64,000 bases of DNA from Vombatus ursinus. Its lineage: Eukaryota > Chordata > Mammalia > Diprotodontia > Vombatidae. Made by a program: the position numbers and the translations under genes. Of this stretch, positions 10,291 to 20,344 are shown one piece after another. Location: contig NW_020946557.1 of NCBI RefSeq assembly GCF_900497805.2, positions 1,489,532 through 1,553,531 on the forward strand, read 5' to 3'. Every line of letters begins with the position of its first letter. The stretch's first letter is position 1. A model generated the notes under the pieces. It ran no database searches. It was not told where the DNA came from and saw only the letters and a program-made list of their open reading frames with translations.

Positions 10291-10591
10291 CTGACTCATT
10301 CATTGTACAGATGGGAAAACTGAGGCCCAAAACGATAAAGGCACTTGTCCAAGATCACAAAGACAGTTTCAAAGGGAGAATTTGTACCTCAGTTGTCTTG
10401 ACTCTAGAGGCAAGGTCCTTTCCGTTCTGCCATGTTGTCTCCTATTTGTGAGAGATGGTGTGGGGTAGTGTATAGAGAACAGGCTTGCAGTCAGGAAGAC
10501 TTGAATTCAAGTGTTGCCTTAGACATACACATACTGGCTGTCTGAACCTGGGCAAGTAGGTCGTGTGGTGGATAGAGCACTGGACCTGGAG
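10291..10591 (+). repeat. Local segmental duplication, copy B
   Basis: Homologous to 8870-9213. It contains antisense MIR (aactgaggcccaaaacgata), then a plus CORE-SINE fragment, then only the first roughly 30 bp of the CAA-tailed SINE, ending abruptly after ggacctggag. Confidence 0.85.
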
Positions 10592-10812
10592 CTCAAGGAC
10601 AAGACAGGAAGAAACATTCTCTTGCATAAAGCACTGGATTGTAAAATCTGATTGACTCCTTTATGTTCAATTAGAAGTAGGCTTTCACCAGGAGATTGGA
10701 TCAAAGTTAATGGCTGGGGTGAAAAGAAGATTACACTGTTGCCCGTCATTGTTCCTTGCCCCAGTCCAAAAGAGTTAATGTAATTGATGGCTAGTGATCT
10801 CTACAGTTATGT
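10592..10812. other. Unassigned sequence
   Basis: Nothing recognised. It lies directly downstream of the duplication breakpoint. Confidence 0.4.
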
Positions 10813-10814
10813 CG

Positions 10815-11010
10815 CTATCACAACATCTCAGAGTTGGAAGGGGCCATTTAACCCAACCAATCCTTGACTGAGCAGGAATCTCCTCTATAAAGTACTCAAC
10901 AAGTGGTTATCTAGCTTCTGCTTAAAGACCTCTGAGGAGAGAGGACTCATTTACTCCCAAGGTAGCCTATCTTGTGCAAAAATGTTCAACTGTGCATAAG
11001 CCCCATTGGG
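10815..11010 (-). mobile_element. CR1/L3-like LINE 3' region (antisense)
   Basis: agagttggaaggggccattt, then caacaagtggttatctagct, then gcttaaagacctctg match the antisense CR1/L3 3' region of amniotes. Diverged and therefore old. Confidence 0.6.
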
Positions 11011-11017
11011 ACTAAAG

Positions 11018-11558
11018 ATAGTCAATCAATAAACATTTATTGTGAAGCATGTGAAGACTTCAAACTGGCAGAATGGGTGGATGAGAACCATCTCTTCCAA
11101 TAATCATGAAGGTGGCTGAAGCAGGTGTTAGTGGAGTGCTTAGAGTTTAGTCAGACTTCAAAGACTTCAAGGTCATCCACTGCATCCTGGGCCATTGCCA
11201 GTCATAGTGACTTTTGTCCTGCCACTGGACTTTGATGACTGTGGAAGAGTGAGTGAGGCTGACATCTTTTCACAACTCTGCCTCGCTTAATTCCAGTTCA
11301 CCCAAAAGTCAAGACATCACCCAGTGATGTCACTGGTCCTCTTCAAAAACAAAAGATGAACAATAACACAGACCTTTATTAAGCACCTACTATGTGTCAG
11401 GCATTGTGCTAAACTCTAAGGATAAAAAAAGAGGCAAAAGATAGTCCCCACCTTCAAGGAGCTCACATTCTAGTGGTAGAGACAATGAACGAACAAATAT
11501 GTACAAGCAAGCTACATACAGGATAAATAGGAAATAATTAAGAGAGGGAAAGGCACTA
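11018..11558 (-). mobile_element. L2 3' end (antisense), split by a SINE
   Basis: The left piece ends gtcaatcaataaacatttat. The right piece resumes at 11372 with acctttattaagcacctact, then tgtgtcaggcattgtgctaa, then caaggagctcacattctag. The intervening 330 bp is a SINE with its own TSD. Confidence 0.8.
11033..11380 (+). mobile_element. SINE with gatgtcactggtcct 3' end, nested in L2
   Basis: The body spans 11042-11371. Diagnostic blocks are tgcatcctgggccattgcca, then tgccactggactttgatgac, then gtcaagacatcaccc, with a tail aacaataacac. A 9-bp TSD (acatttatt/acctttatt) flanks it. A second copy is at 44985-45170. The (AAC)-type tail suggests an RTE partner. Confidence 0.8.
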
Positions 11559-11559
11559 C

Positions 11560-11792
11560 GAATTGGACCTGTGATTTCATTGGCTTGGGAAACTCCCAGG
11601 TGAGGAAATGTCTTCCACCAATGCAGGTTGTCACCTTTTCTGCTACTTAAGAGTCTTAAAGCATTACCGAGAGCCCTGAGAAGTTAAAAGACTTGCCTAG
11701 GGTCCCACATCCAATGTCTGAGTTGGGATTTGAACCCAGGTCTTCCTGGATTCAAGGCCAGCTCTCTATCTACTAGGCCACATGGCTTCTCT
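11560..11792 (-). mobile_element. CORE-SINE subfamily with gatttcactgg end, copy 3
   Basis: The best preserved of the three: acctgtgatttcattggctt, then aactcccaggtgaggaaatg, then ttgcctagggtcccac, then gaacccaggtcttcc. Confidence 0.75.
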
Positions 11793-12072
11793 ATAGGCTC
11801 TATAATATCCTAATAGAATACAAACTCAGTAGCACTCAGGTTAAAAATTCTTTGCAATGATCATCAGATGTTTCAGATTGTCTCTAGCATGCCCTTGCAC
11901 AGGTATCTATATCAGCCCTTCTCTTTAATGATGGCTGCTGGTTTCTGGTTGAAACTCCTTACCTACCTCCACCCCTTATTGCAAAAGGCCAAAAGATATG
12001 CTCCAACATATTTCAAAGAACGATAATGAGGTTCTCTTCCTAACAAAAGGATATGCAGAGAAGGGCATGTAA
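11793..12072. other. Unassigned sequence
   Basis: No feature recognised. Confidence 0.4.
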
Positions 12073-12074
12073 CA

Positions 12075-12292
12075 TTTCTGTTAGTAATAATAACTGGTAT
12101 TTCTATTGCTCTTTACCTATGTTATCTCATTTGACCCTCCCAAATTCTACGAGGTGGTTACCACAATCCTCATTTGACAAATTTTGTATTTTGCCAAAAA
12201 AAAAACTCAGAATGGTCAAGTGATTTGCTAATAAGTCATTAGTAATAATAGCAACAGCTACCATCAGAATCTTGCATTTTTAATTTTCATAA
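12075..12292 (-). mobile_element. Degenerate MIR (antisense)
   Basis: gttatctcatttgaccctcc, then acgaggtggttacc, then aagtgatttgctaataag. An A-run interrupts the core. Confidence 0.7.
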
Positions 12293-12299
12293 GTGGACA

Positions 12300-12540
12300 C
12301 TACCAACAGCATTGTTGTTTAGTCATTTTCAGAGGTGTCCAACTCCTTGTGACCCCATTTGGGGTTTTCTTGGCAGAGATACTGGGGTGGCTTACCATTT
12401 CCTTCTCCAGATCCATTTTACAGATGAGAAAACTGAGGCAAAGAGTTAAGTGACTTGCCCAGGGTAACATGGTAAGTTTCTGAGGCTGGATTTGAACTTA
12501 AGTCTTCTTGACTCCAGGCCCAGAGAGTAAAAGCAACTAT
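12300..12540 (-). mobile_element. CAA-tailed CORE-SINE (antisense)
   Basis: It starts at cattgttgtttagtcatttt (antisense tail), then ggggttttcttggcagagat, then gaaaactgaggcaaagagtt and gaggctggatttgaactta. Confidence 0.88.
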
Positions 12541-12755
12541 GATATCTAACATGAAGACTTAGAATATGCCTTCCCAAATATCTTTTCTTGATGATTGACT
12601 GTGTCTTTGTGCTTTTGAAAACAGAACCGTTGGGAAAGAAATGTTAAAGTAAGGGTCTCTGGAGAATTTAGTGGATGAGCATACTCTTCTGTTTTGATTG
12701 CAGAAATGGCACATCCTGTAGCCATATCAGAGAGGGGAACAGTAGCTCAGGTACA
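12541..12755. other. Unassigned sequence
   Basis: Short single-copy-looking stretch. Confidence 0.4.
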
Positions 12756-12756
12756 G

Positions 12757-12992
12757 GGTAGGTTCCTTTAATCTGGAGGGTCTTAAAGGGTCCATGGATA
12801 GATTTCAGGGGGTCTGCAAATTTGGTTTTTAAATGTCGTAACTAAACTATTTCAATATACAGTACTTGGTTTCCTTTGTAATCTTATGCATTTTAGATCA
12901 CTCATTTAAATACATTATTCTGAGAAGGGGTCCACCGGTTTCACCAGATTGCTAGAGGTCCATGACACTAAAAAAGATTGTGAACCTCTGCT
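12757..12992 (+). mobile_element. hAT-like MITE, copy 1 of a five-copy local family
   Basis: It contains gtttcctttgtaatcttatg, then acattattctgagaaggggt, then ggtttcaccagattgc and an end in attgtgaacctctg. The same blocks occur at 17111, 49149 and, inverted, at 20000 and 34676. Confidence 0.65.
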
Positions 12993-13530
12993 CCAATCTG
13001 ACTTTTACCTCTCCAAGGAAAGTTGGCCCCCAGAACTAGATGCTCAGAACCAGAACTCGAGACCTAACTGGAGGGCAATGCTTCTGTTCCTTCCTAAAGT
13101 CGAAAGGAAAGAGAGCTCATAAAGACTGAAAACTCCAGTGTTTGTGAGAAGACTTGATCCCTGCTGCTCTTGGCAAGTTCTATTCTTAGGCTCCACCGGG
13201 GCTAATCCATTCCAGAACAGCTGCCAGTATAAGATGCTGCAGTTCAATCAGGCTTAGTTAGAGTGTTCAGCAGCTGTTCTTTGTGTGCTCCGTGTTAGAC
13301 TTACAGTACATAGGACTTCAGAATTGTATCCTTTTGTTTTTTCCTTCTCCACCCAAATGAAATCACTTCCTCTCCCAGACTGGCTTCTTATAAGTTTAGT
13401 GAAAGAGCTAGGGCGATCTGGGGAGCCAGGGAAGGAAAGAACAGTCAACATATAAAAATGCCAAGGATTTCATATATGAGTTTGGAAGAAATCTCACATA
13501 CTCATAAAGCCAATGACTTTTTAGAGGGTC
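12993..13530. other. Unassigned sequence
   Basis: Minus frames at 13044-13247 and 13254-13451 are unconvincing. No repeat recognised. Confidence 0.4.
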
Positions 13531-13534
13531 AAAC

Positions 13535-13700
13535 TCCAATTACTACAGTTTTCTGGGCTACAGAATGGAAATACAATGTCACACCATGAAATCAAAAGGC
13601 TTTATTTGCATTTTAATGCAGCCCCATTGAATAATCCCACTTGGGCCTGTTTTCTTGGAGATATGTAAGGGCTTAGGAAAGTTTCATAGGGCATTTTTTG
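13535..13700. promoter_or_regulatory. Candidate conserved noncoding element with octamer motif
   Basis: Non-repetitive stretch with a perfect ATTTGCAT octamer (POU/OCT site) at 13604-13611, followed by a TAATGCA half-site. It looks constrained by composition, but no alignment was available. Hypothesis only. Confidence 0.3.
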
Positions 13701-13734
13701 CCTTTTCTTTACCAAGCAAGGGAGGAAACAGGCA

Positions 13735-13955
13735 CTTTTGGAATATTGACATGGAATGGAGCTGGGAGGCTATTGACTTTGACCTCTTCATTTTATAGAT
13801 ATGGAAATGGAGGTATAGAAAGGTTAGGTGACTTGCCCAGGGTCACATTGCTAATAAGTGCCACAGACAGGATTTGAATCCAGGTCATCCTCACTCCAGA
13901 TACTGATTTCTAACTACCATGCCACACAGTCTCCTTGTCCCTTTTTCTCATCCTC
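13735..13955 (-). mobile_element. MIR (antisense)
   Basis: gacttgcccagggtcacatt, then gatttgaatccaggtcatcc, then ctaccatgccaca. Confidence 0.8.
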
Positions 13956-14584
13956 ATCTCCATCACTTTTCAGTTTGCAAGCTCACCAAAAAAAAATGGA
14001 CAATGGAACCCTTTGCCCTAGGGTGTGTGGACAGGACTCCTACAAGTAAGGAAAATTCTACAAATTAGGTTGGTGTCTGCTCACTCTCAGGAAAGAAGCA
14101 GAAAGGGTGAGCTTTGACTCCGAGTAGAAATAAGTGACTACATTGGGCCACTTTCCCTCTTCTGAGACTTGTGTTGAAATCTAAAGCCTATTGTCAAGTA
14201 CTAAAATAAAAATGCTTCCAATGTTATTTCCTTAAGCCACATTCTATATTTTTGGCAAATGAGAGGAAAGAGCATTCTTCCAATAGAGGGCAAAGCCTGG
14301 GGACAAAAAGAAAGCATATTGAAGTTGCTAATTTTCCCCTTCCCTGCCCCCTCATATTTCATGTGGGTTGAGAAAGAGAAACAGTCTCTTGGCTCTAGAA
14401 AAAGTCAATCCCACTATTGTCCCCTGGGTTGGCATTTGGCCCTGGCTCTGTAAGACATCAGCTCCTTACTTCTATCTTGATAGGTGGTGAACAGAAGAGG
14501 GATTTCTCGGTTTGGGTTTCCATGGACCAATCGACAAAAAGGAAGGAAGCAGGGCATCTGTTATTGGTCTCCAAAGAGGGAGAG
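13956..14584. other. Unassigned sequence
   Basis: Short plus frames (13858-14602) overlap one another and show no homology. Confidence 0.4.
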
Positions 14585-15222
14585 TGGTACAGAGGTCCTT
14601 AAGGACCTACATTCAACTCCCATCTCTGATACTTACTACCTGTGTGTAGTTGGGTAAGCCTAGAACTTCCCCAAAATTCAGTTTTCTCATCTGTAAAATG
14701 ATTATAAAAAGGATTATATATAAAAGATTAGATGGTTTCTGAGGTCCTTTCCAGCTTTAAATCTAAGATCCTAAAAAGTCTGTGGACAGATGGATATCCA
14801 GTAATATTAAATTTTTTTTTTTAGTGAATCTGGCTCTCATATTTTCTAAATCATGTTTGGTCTTGGGCATGTCATCTAAAGTTGCTGAGCCTCAGTTCCC
14901 TTACCTGTTAAAAAGGGAATAAAAATTTTTAAATGGAATACCTCACAAAATTGTTATAGGAAAGGGTTTTTTTTTTATGAACCTTAAAAGAAAATGTTAA
15001 ATATTTGCTAGCTTTTATTGAGAAGTACTGGGGTATAGTGTAGACAGAGTTAAGAGACTGGATCCAATGCTTAATAGCAGTATGACCTAGAACAAGTCAC
15101 AGTAATCTGAGCCTCAGTTTACCTATGTGCAAAATGGGAATAATAACACATACTACTTATCTCATAGGGTTTTTGTGAGGTAAGAACTTTGTAAACTCCT
15201 GAAGAACTATATAATAATGAGA
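14585..15222 (+). mobile_element. Three consecutive sense MIR/THER SINEs
   Basis: About 14585-14775 (ends tccagctttaaatctaagat), 14835-15000 (gagcctcagttcccttacct) and 15030-15220 (gagcctcagtttacctatgt, then ctcatagggtttttgtgagg). Each has its own head and core, so they are separate insertions. Confidence 0.75.
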
Positions 15223-15224
15223 CT

Positions 15225-15458
15225 ACCTCAAGGTTTGCAAAGCATGGTTTATATAAGCTATGTCATTTGATCCTCACAACAGTGCTGGGAAGGCAATGTT
15301 ATTGTAACCTTCATTTTAGAAGTGAGGAAACTGAGTCTGAGAGGTTAAATGACTTGCCCAGGGTCACCTAGTTAGTGAGTGTTTGAGGCAGGATTTGAAC
15401 TCTGGACTTCCAGAATCCATGTCTAGCACTCTATTCACTGGACAACCTAGCAGCCCTA
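15225..15458 (-). mobile_element. MIR (antisense)
   Basis: aaggtttgcaaagcatggtt, then gtcatttgatcctcacaaca, then ggaaactgagtctgagaggt, then ggatttgaactctggacttc. Confidence 0.82.
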
Positions 15459-15690
15459 AGGAAGTGAGAGGCAGTGTTTCACAATAGAGAATATGTCCGA
15501 CTTACTGTCAGGAAGAACTAGTTCTAAGTCCTGTCCTTGACACTTAACTAACGGTAGATGAAGAACAAATGTCCTCTGAGCCTTGGGCAGCTGGTTAAGA
15601 CTAAGTTGTAGCTCCACAGTGATATGTAGTTACTGGTTCTTGACTAATGACCATTGAGAGAAATATAATAACAATCAGACATCAAAACAG
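15459..15690 (+). mobile_element. Degenerate CORE-SINE
   Basis: gaggcagtgtttcacaatag, then ctgtcaggaagaactagttc resemble the head. The rest is too diverged to follow. Confidence 0.45.
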
Positions 15691-15977
15691 CAGCTGTCTT
15701 TCTATTTATTTGGGGGAGATGAGGGATCTCCCTCTTTTCTACCTTTTCTTTCTCATGTGTCAATGGACAAAATAGATTTATTACCCAGAAGTGACCTAAG
15801 GACTAGAAAAACAAATTAACTCACAATAGAATAAAGGAATACCTATGAATAGTATAAATATTTTATCATTCTCAATGTTGTTTATTCCATTATTAATCAT
15901 TCTATACCCATGCTAACAGTGTTTTGGATTGCAAAGCATTGAGGGGTTGAGGATGGGAGTATCTACTTTATTTTACA

Positions 15978-15993
15978 CAGACACACACACACA

Positions 15994-16037
<44 letters not shown>
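15978..16037. repeat. (CA)n microsatellite
   Basis: About 60 bp of CA dinucleotides with one T interruption. Confidence 0.97.
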
Positions 16038-16040
<3 letters not shown>

Positions 16041-16079
16041 CCTAAATCATGAACAGTCCTGATTTTAAGAAAACACTTA

Positions 16080-16320
16080 CTTTTAATGAAATTCTGCATA
16101 AGAAATATTTGGGTTCAGCAGGTATGCTGGAGCCAGCTGCTACCACCTCCTTAGCTGATCATTAAATTTTCATATACAAATACACCTTGGAAATCTGAAA
16201 CCCACAAATCAGGGCTTGTTTAATTGTTTTGTTGATTATATAAACTTAAGACAGTGAGGATGAAAATGTTAATAATGAAGATTAACCCAAAAGTCTGTTG
16301 TATATACTTCCTCCTGCCAC
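16080..16320. promoter_or_regulatory. Candidate conserved noncoding element
   Basis: Repeat-free stretch. It holds an E-box CAGCTG inside gccagctgctacc (about 16132-16144), tgatcattaaat and ttaattgttttgttgatta. Composition and lack of repeats are the only evidence. Confidence 0.25.
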
Positions 16321-16324
16321 TCAG

Positions 16325-16518
16325 GATGTGAAAAAGAATATTGGATTTGGAATAAGGAAGACCTCAGTAAAAAACCCCACACCTGGCATTTACTATTATA
16401 TGACCATGGACAAGTGGCTTCATCTTTCTGAGCCTCCGTTTCCTCATCTGTAAGGTGATGGGGTTGGACTAGATGGTCTTTAAGGTCCTTTCTCTAAATC
16501 CTAGGAACTCCATGCCTC
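16325..16518 (+). mobile_element. MIR/THER SINE
   Basis: ttggatttggaataaggaag, then ctgagcctccgtttcctcat, then gactagatggtctttaaggt. Confidence 0.8.
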
Positions 16519-16785
16519 AAATTTTGGTTCAGAAAGTAAGCTCACAATTTACTTGCCTCATCTTCTTGAATCTGATAAACATTTTTAGATGACGATGGTG
16601 GAACAGAATTTAAATGGCTTGCTCCAAGCCCAGCCTCCTAGCCCAACTTGAACCCCTGAGAAGGCTGGATTCCTTGTCTCAGTGCTCCAAAGGAAAAAGA
16701 AAATCCCTGTAATTGGACCCTGGAGAAAGTTTTCTTCTTAGGAGGCTGAACAACTTGCCTGACAATGCATATAGGAAAGTGGAAT
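16519..16785. other. Unassigned sequence
   Basis: No feature recognised. Confidence 0.4.
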
Positions 16786-16789
16786 GGAC

Positions 16790-16935
16790 TCCACGATTGG
16801 CTGTTAATGAAATAAAGGCTTTATTTTCAGTAAATTACTGTCAGCTTATGAGCAATGCCAAATAAAATGAAGTAAAAGTGAAATATCCCAACGGGAGTTT
16901 TTGTGCTTCTCCCTAGAACAGCCCAGCTCCCTACA
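16790..16935. promoter_or_regulatory. Candidate conserved noncoding element
   Basis: Repeat-free. It contains GATTGG (CCAAT-type, inverted), ggctgttaatgaaataaagg and gctttattttcagtaaatta. Homeodomain-like ATTA/TTAAT cores recur. Speculative. Confidence 0.27.
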
Positions 16936-17069
16936 GTGAGATCAGCATTCTCTTCTCTAAACTTCCAAAGGTTGAAGCATTTTATTTCTCTTTCTGGGTT
17001 TCTTGGTAACTTTACAAACAGTGCAGTCTGATTTTTTATTTATTCCCAAAGCAGAGACCAGACAATTTC

Positions 17070-17500
17070 ATTGATTCACAAAAATATCAGAACTTTAGGG
17101 ACCCTCTAGAGCAGAAATTCTTCATCTGGAACCTGTAAACTTATTTTTAAGAAAAATTTTGATGTTATTTCACTTTAATAGTTAGTTTCCTTTGTAATAC
17201 TAGATATTTTCTTTTATGAAACCTTTTCAAAATATTATTCTGGGAAGGGGGTCATAGACTTCACCAGACTGCCAAAGGGGTCCATAACACACAAAAATAT
17301 TAAGAAACCCTCTCCCCTCATCTAGAATAATCCTCTCATTTTAGAGATGAGAAAGCTGAGGTCTGGAAAGAGTCATCAATTTCCGTGAAGTCACATGACT
17401 AATTCAGTGGCATGAACAGAACCTAACACTGGGTCTCCTGATTCTAAGTTTCGATGGTTATCCATCGGGCACTCTCAGCTTTAACCAATCCAAACTTGAA
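17070..17500 (-). mobile_element. MIR (antisense) split by a hAT MITE
   Basis: The left stub ends ttagggaccctctaga. The right part continues catctagaataatcctctca, then gagatgagaaagctgagg, then ccgtgaagtcacatgac. The hAT copy at 17111-17318 sits between them. Confidence 0.7.
17103..17326 (+). mobile_element. hAT-like MITE, copy 2, with 8-bp TSD
   Basis: Element 17111-17318 is flanked by cctctaga/catctaga (7 of 8 bases match), the 8-bp target size expected of hAT. Internal blocks gtttcctttgtaatactaga, ttattctgggaagggggtca and cttcaccagactgcc match the other copies. Confidence 0.72.
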
Positions 17501-17504
17501 CCTA

Positions 17505-17885
17505 CAGATACACAGAGCCAGGGTACTTTGTGGGAGTTCTCATAGTCAGCAGAAGAACATCTGGTATTGATTCTGCTTGACACAGCTGACATATATTTGG
17601 AATGTGACGTGTTATAGTCTTTTAAGCACTAGCAATTTTCTGGTCAGAGATGAGCCCTTAGCTTTGAAAGGGAGTATTTAGTTTATATAAGAATTAGGGT
17701 CTTAAATAGGTGTTTTAAGCAAACTATTTGACCTCTAGTTTGTAGCCTGAGCCACCCTAGGTCAAGATCAGCTGCTTTTTTTTAAAATGAGGGAATAAAT
17801 GTAGTTTAACAGGGGTCAGAGCTATTGACAGGGATCCTTGTGAAAGAGGCACTCCTCCTTCAAGTTCTATTTAGCTTTTGTATTT
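17505..17885. other. Unassigned sequence
   Basis: No feature recognised. Confidence 0.4.
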
Positions 17886-17889
17886 TCCT

Positions 17890-18110
17890 TTACAGAAATG
17901 ATTCCATCCACCGTTCCAGTCTCATCCCATTTTTGTGATGTGACTTTATTAGGCTAAACTAAGGTATTATAATTAAGCCAACCATGGGCCCATAGCTTCA
18001 GATGAATGTAGTTTCCTCTGGTTGATGTCAGAACAACCCTGAGCCATGTGGTTGGCTTTTGGCTCTCGCTGAGGTTTGTTAAATTGTGAAATAAAACAAA
18101 TAACCCTCCA
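17890..18110. promoter_or_regulatory. Candidate conserved noncoding element with inverted repeat
   Basis: Repeat-free stretch. It contains aagccaacca at 17975-17984 and its exact inverse tggttggctt at 18049-18058, plus a RUNX-like TGTGGTT overlapping the right arm. It could form a loose stem or be paired factor sites. No conservation data. Confidence 0.3.
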
Positions 18111-18238
18111 GTAAAATGAGAGGGACAATCTGGCCTAGCTGGCTCCTGAGTCCACTTCCAACTCTCAATTCTGTGGTTCCATTCTAGTATTTAGCACAGT
18201 ATCTGGCACACAGTAGGTGCTTAATAAATGTTATTGTT
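18111..18238 (+). mobile_element. SINE/L2-type tail
   Basis: ttagcacagtatctggcaca, then cagtaggtgcttaataaatg is the L2/MIR 3' tail, here short. Confidence 0.7.
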
Positions 18239-18239
18239 T

Positions 18240-18830
18240 GATTACAAAATGACTCTTGGTGAGGCCCATTTAGCTCAACCTCTTACAGGAAAAGGCAATT
18301 TTCTTAAGTGTAAACAGAATGTATATTTTAGCAAACTGTTAAGATCTGAGCTGGGGCAGAGGTCAGCTATGGATAGGGAACAGAGTAGGGAAGGAAAAAG
18401 GAAGAACGAAATGCAGTTGAAAATTGATCAGAAAAATGTGTCAGGGAAAATTCATCCTATGAGTGGTACTTTCAAGGACTGGAATAAGTGAATATAATTA
18501 TTTGTACTTACAAAGAGGAATGAGCTAAGTTTCTAGGGAAATCGTGGGAAGACTAGCTATTTCTAAGGCTATTTATTTGTTTATCTAAAAATTGTATTAC
18601 TGGTCAAGTTTATGAGAAAATACCTACAATGCTTTATATGCTCCAATGGGTCTGTGATCTCATCAGTTGGGAGTGCCCTCCAGTGGTGCTGGATAGGGTC
18701 ATCCTGTTTGACTCTTGACCATATCTTCCCAGCCCAAAAGGTCCATTCAATATGCCAGAGTCTTTCCCTTAGCGTGATATCCTGAGACTACCAGTGGAGA
18801 GTTCTGGCCTTCCTCTGGCTCCTGAGGCAG
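18240..18830. other. Unassigned sequence
   Basis: An 87-codon plus frame at 18228-18491 begins inside the SINE tail and has no homology. Not called as a gene. Confidence 0.4.
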
Positions 18831-18834
18831 TAAG

Positions 18835-19062
18835 GAGGAGGGGTGGATAGGGTACTGAGCCTGGAGTTAGGAAGACCTGAGTTTAAATCGGAGCCCTGAT
18901 ACTGACTAGCTGTGTGACCCTGATTAAGTCACTTAAACCTCTGTTTGCCTTAGTTTTCTCAACTGTAAAATGAGAATGATAATAACACCTCCCTTACAAG
19001 ATTGTTGTGAGGAGTGAATGAGATAATATTTGTAAGAATCATAAAATTCCTCGATGGTACCT
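18835..19062 (+). mobile_element. MAR1-type CORE-SINE
   Basis: gggtggatagggtactgagc, then gttaggaagacctgagttta, then tgactagctgtgtgaccctg, then tgttgtgaggagtgaatgag. Confidence 0.82.
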
Positions 19063-19542
19063 TTTTCGTGCCTGTTCTTCAGAGATACTCATTGGCTTAA
19101 TGCTGCAGCCTCTTCATAACCTAGCATGCCCTCTCCAATGTTCTCTGTTTGATATTCATTTTTAATTTAATTTTTCAGACAGTTATATTCCATATCTCAT
19201 TGTTATTAGGTGATATCGTACAATGTTGGAATAGAAAAGATGGGCCTTTACTTTCACAGGGAAGCTTAACATCATTTAGGCAGTTTTGGAATTTCTTGAA
19301 CCATGAAACAAAGCACTTTGTATATTGAATGAAAAATATTATATGCCTGACCTTTTCCATCTGTAATGCATGTTTTCATATAAATTTGGCTTTCTCTTCC
19401 TCTCCTCTTTTTTCAGGGGTGGTGGGGTCAGGGTTGATAGTGTAATTTAAATGAAACAGATAAATAAAATATTTATATTAAAAACCTCAATTAAGTTGTA
19501 AACATTAGCAGCTGTTCCTTTTTTCCTTCCTGTGTTATGCCA
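19063..19542. other. Unassigned sequence
   Basis: No feature recognised. Confidence 0.4.
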
Positions 19543-19544
19543 TG

Positions 19545-19733
19545 AAAATATAGGATCATGGATGATAGGGTCATAGATTTAGAGCTGGAAGGGAATTTAA
19601 CACTCATCTAATCGGACCTTTTCTTTTTTACAGAGGAAGAAGGAGGGTAAGTGAATTGTCTGAGGTCAAACAGAGAGTAAGGACCAGAATTCAAACTCAA
19701 ATCCCAAATCCATCACCCCTTCCTCATATTTTT
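19545..19733 (-). mobile_element. MIR (antisense)
   Basis: gggtcatagatttagagctg, then gaagggaatttaacactcat, then aattgtctgaggtcaaacag. Confidence 0.75.
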
Positions 19734-19734
19734 T

Positions 19735-19982
19735 AGTCATTTTTTAGTCATGTCTGACTTTTTATGTCTCCATTTGGGGTTTTCTTGGCAAAGATACTGG
19801 AGTGGTTTGCCATTTCCTTCTTCAGCTCATTTTACAGATGAGGAAACTGAGGCAAACAGGGTGAAGTGACTTGTCCAGGGTCACACAGATAGTGTCTGAG
19901 TCTGGATTTGAACTCAAGAAGGTGAGTCTTCCTGATTCTCTGCCCAGTGCTCTATCCAGGGTGCCACCTAGTTGCCCCTTTC
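19735..19982 (-). mobile_element. CAA-tailed CORE-SINE (antisense)
   Basis: ttttagtcatgtctgac, then ggggttttcttggcaaagat, then tttgccatttccttcttcag, then ccagggtcacacagatag, then gtgccacctagttgcccc. Confidence 0.88.
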
Positions 19983-19999
19983 CCATACTAGACATTCAC

Positions 20000-20098
20000 A
20001 TTTTTTTTGTATGTCATGAATATTTTTAGCAGTCTGGTGAATCCTATGAACCTCTTCAAAGAATGATGCTTTTAAGTGCGTAAAAATAAAAATTCCTT
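20000..20098 (-). mobile_element. hAT-like MITE fragment, copy 3 (inverted)
   Basis: cagtctggtgaatcctatga, then acctcttcaaagaatgatgc match the reverse complement of the copies at 12757, 17111 and 49149. Confidence 0.6.
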
Positions 20099-20254
20099 TG
20101 CGTCCTCTCCTGCTTCTCACCCAAACTCTAATTACCACAATGGCTTGATCTCAGATAGATGTTCAGAAGGTCTATATCAGGGTTAAAATAATTTATATCA
20201 TTCACATCCTCCTATTAGCACTTCTATTGTAAAAGAAGGTATTTTTGAAATTCA

Positions 20255-20335
20255 ATATTTTATTTTTCCCACAATTACATGTAAAAACAATTTTAACATT
20301 TTTTTAATTAAATTTTGAGTTTCAAATTCTGAAGA
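20255..20335 (-). mobile_element. L1 3' terminus (antisense)
   Basis: attttatttttcccacaatt, then acatgtaaaaacaattttaa, then aattttgagtttcaaattct is the reverse complement of the marsupial L1 3' UTR seen on the plus strand at 7600-7680. Confidence 0.8.
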
Positions 20336-20344
20336 TATTGTTTT

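Noticed and set aside
15978-16037. Regularly spaced repeats that might suggest a CRISPR-like array
   Set aside because: Simple dinucleotide microsatellite in a mammalian genome.
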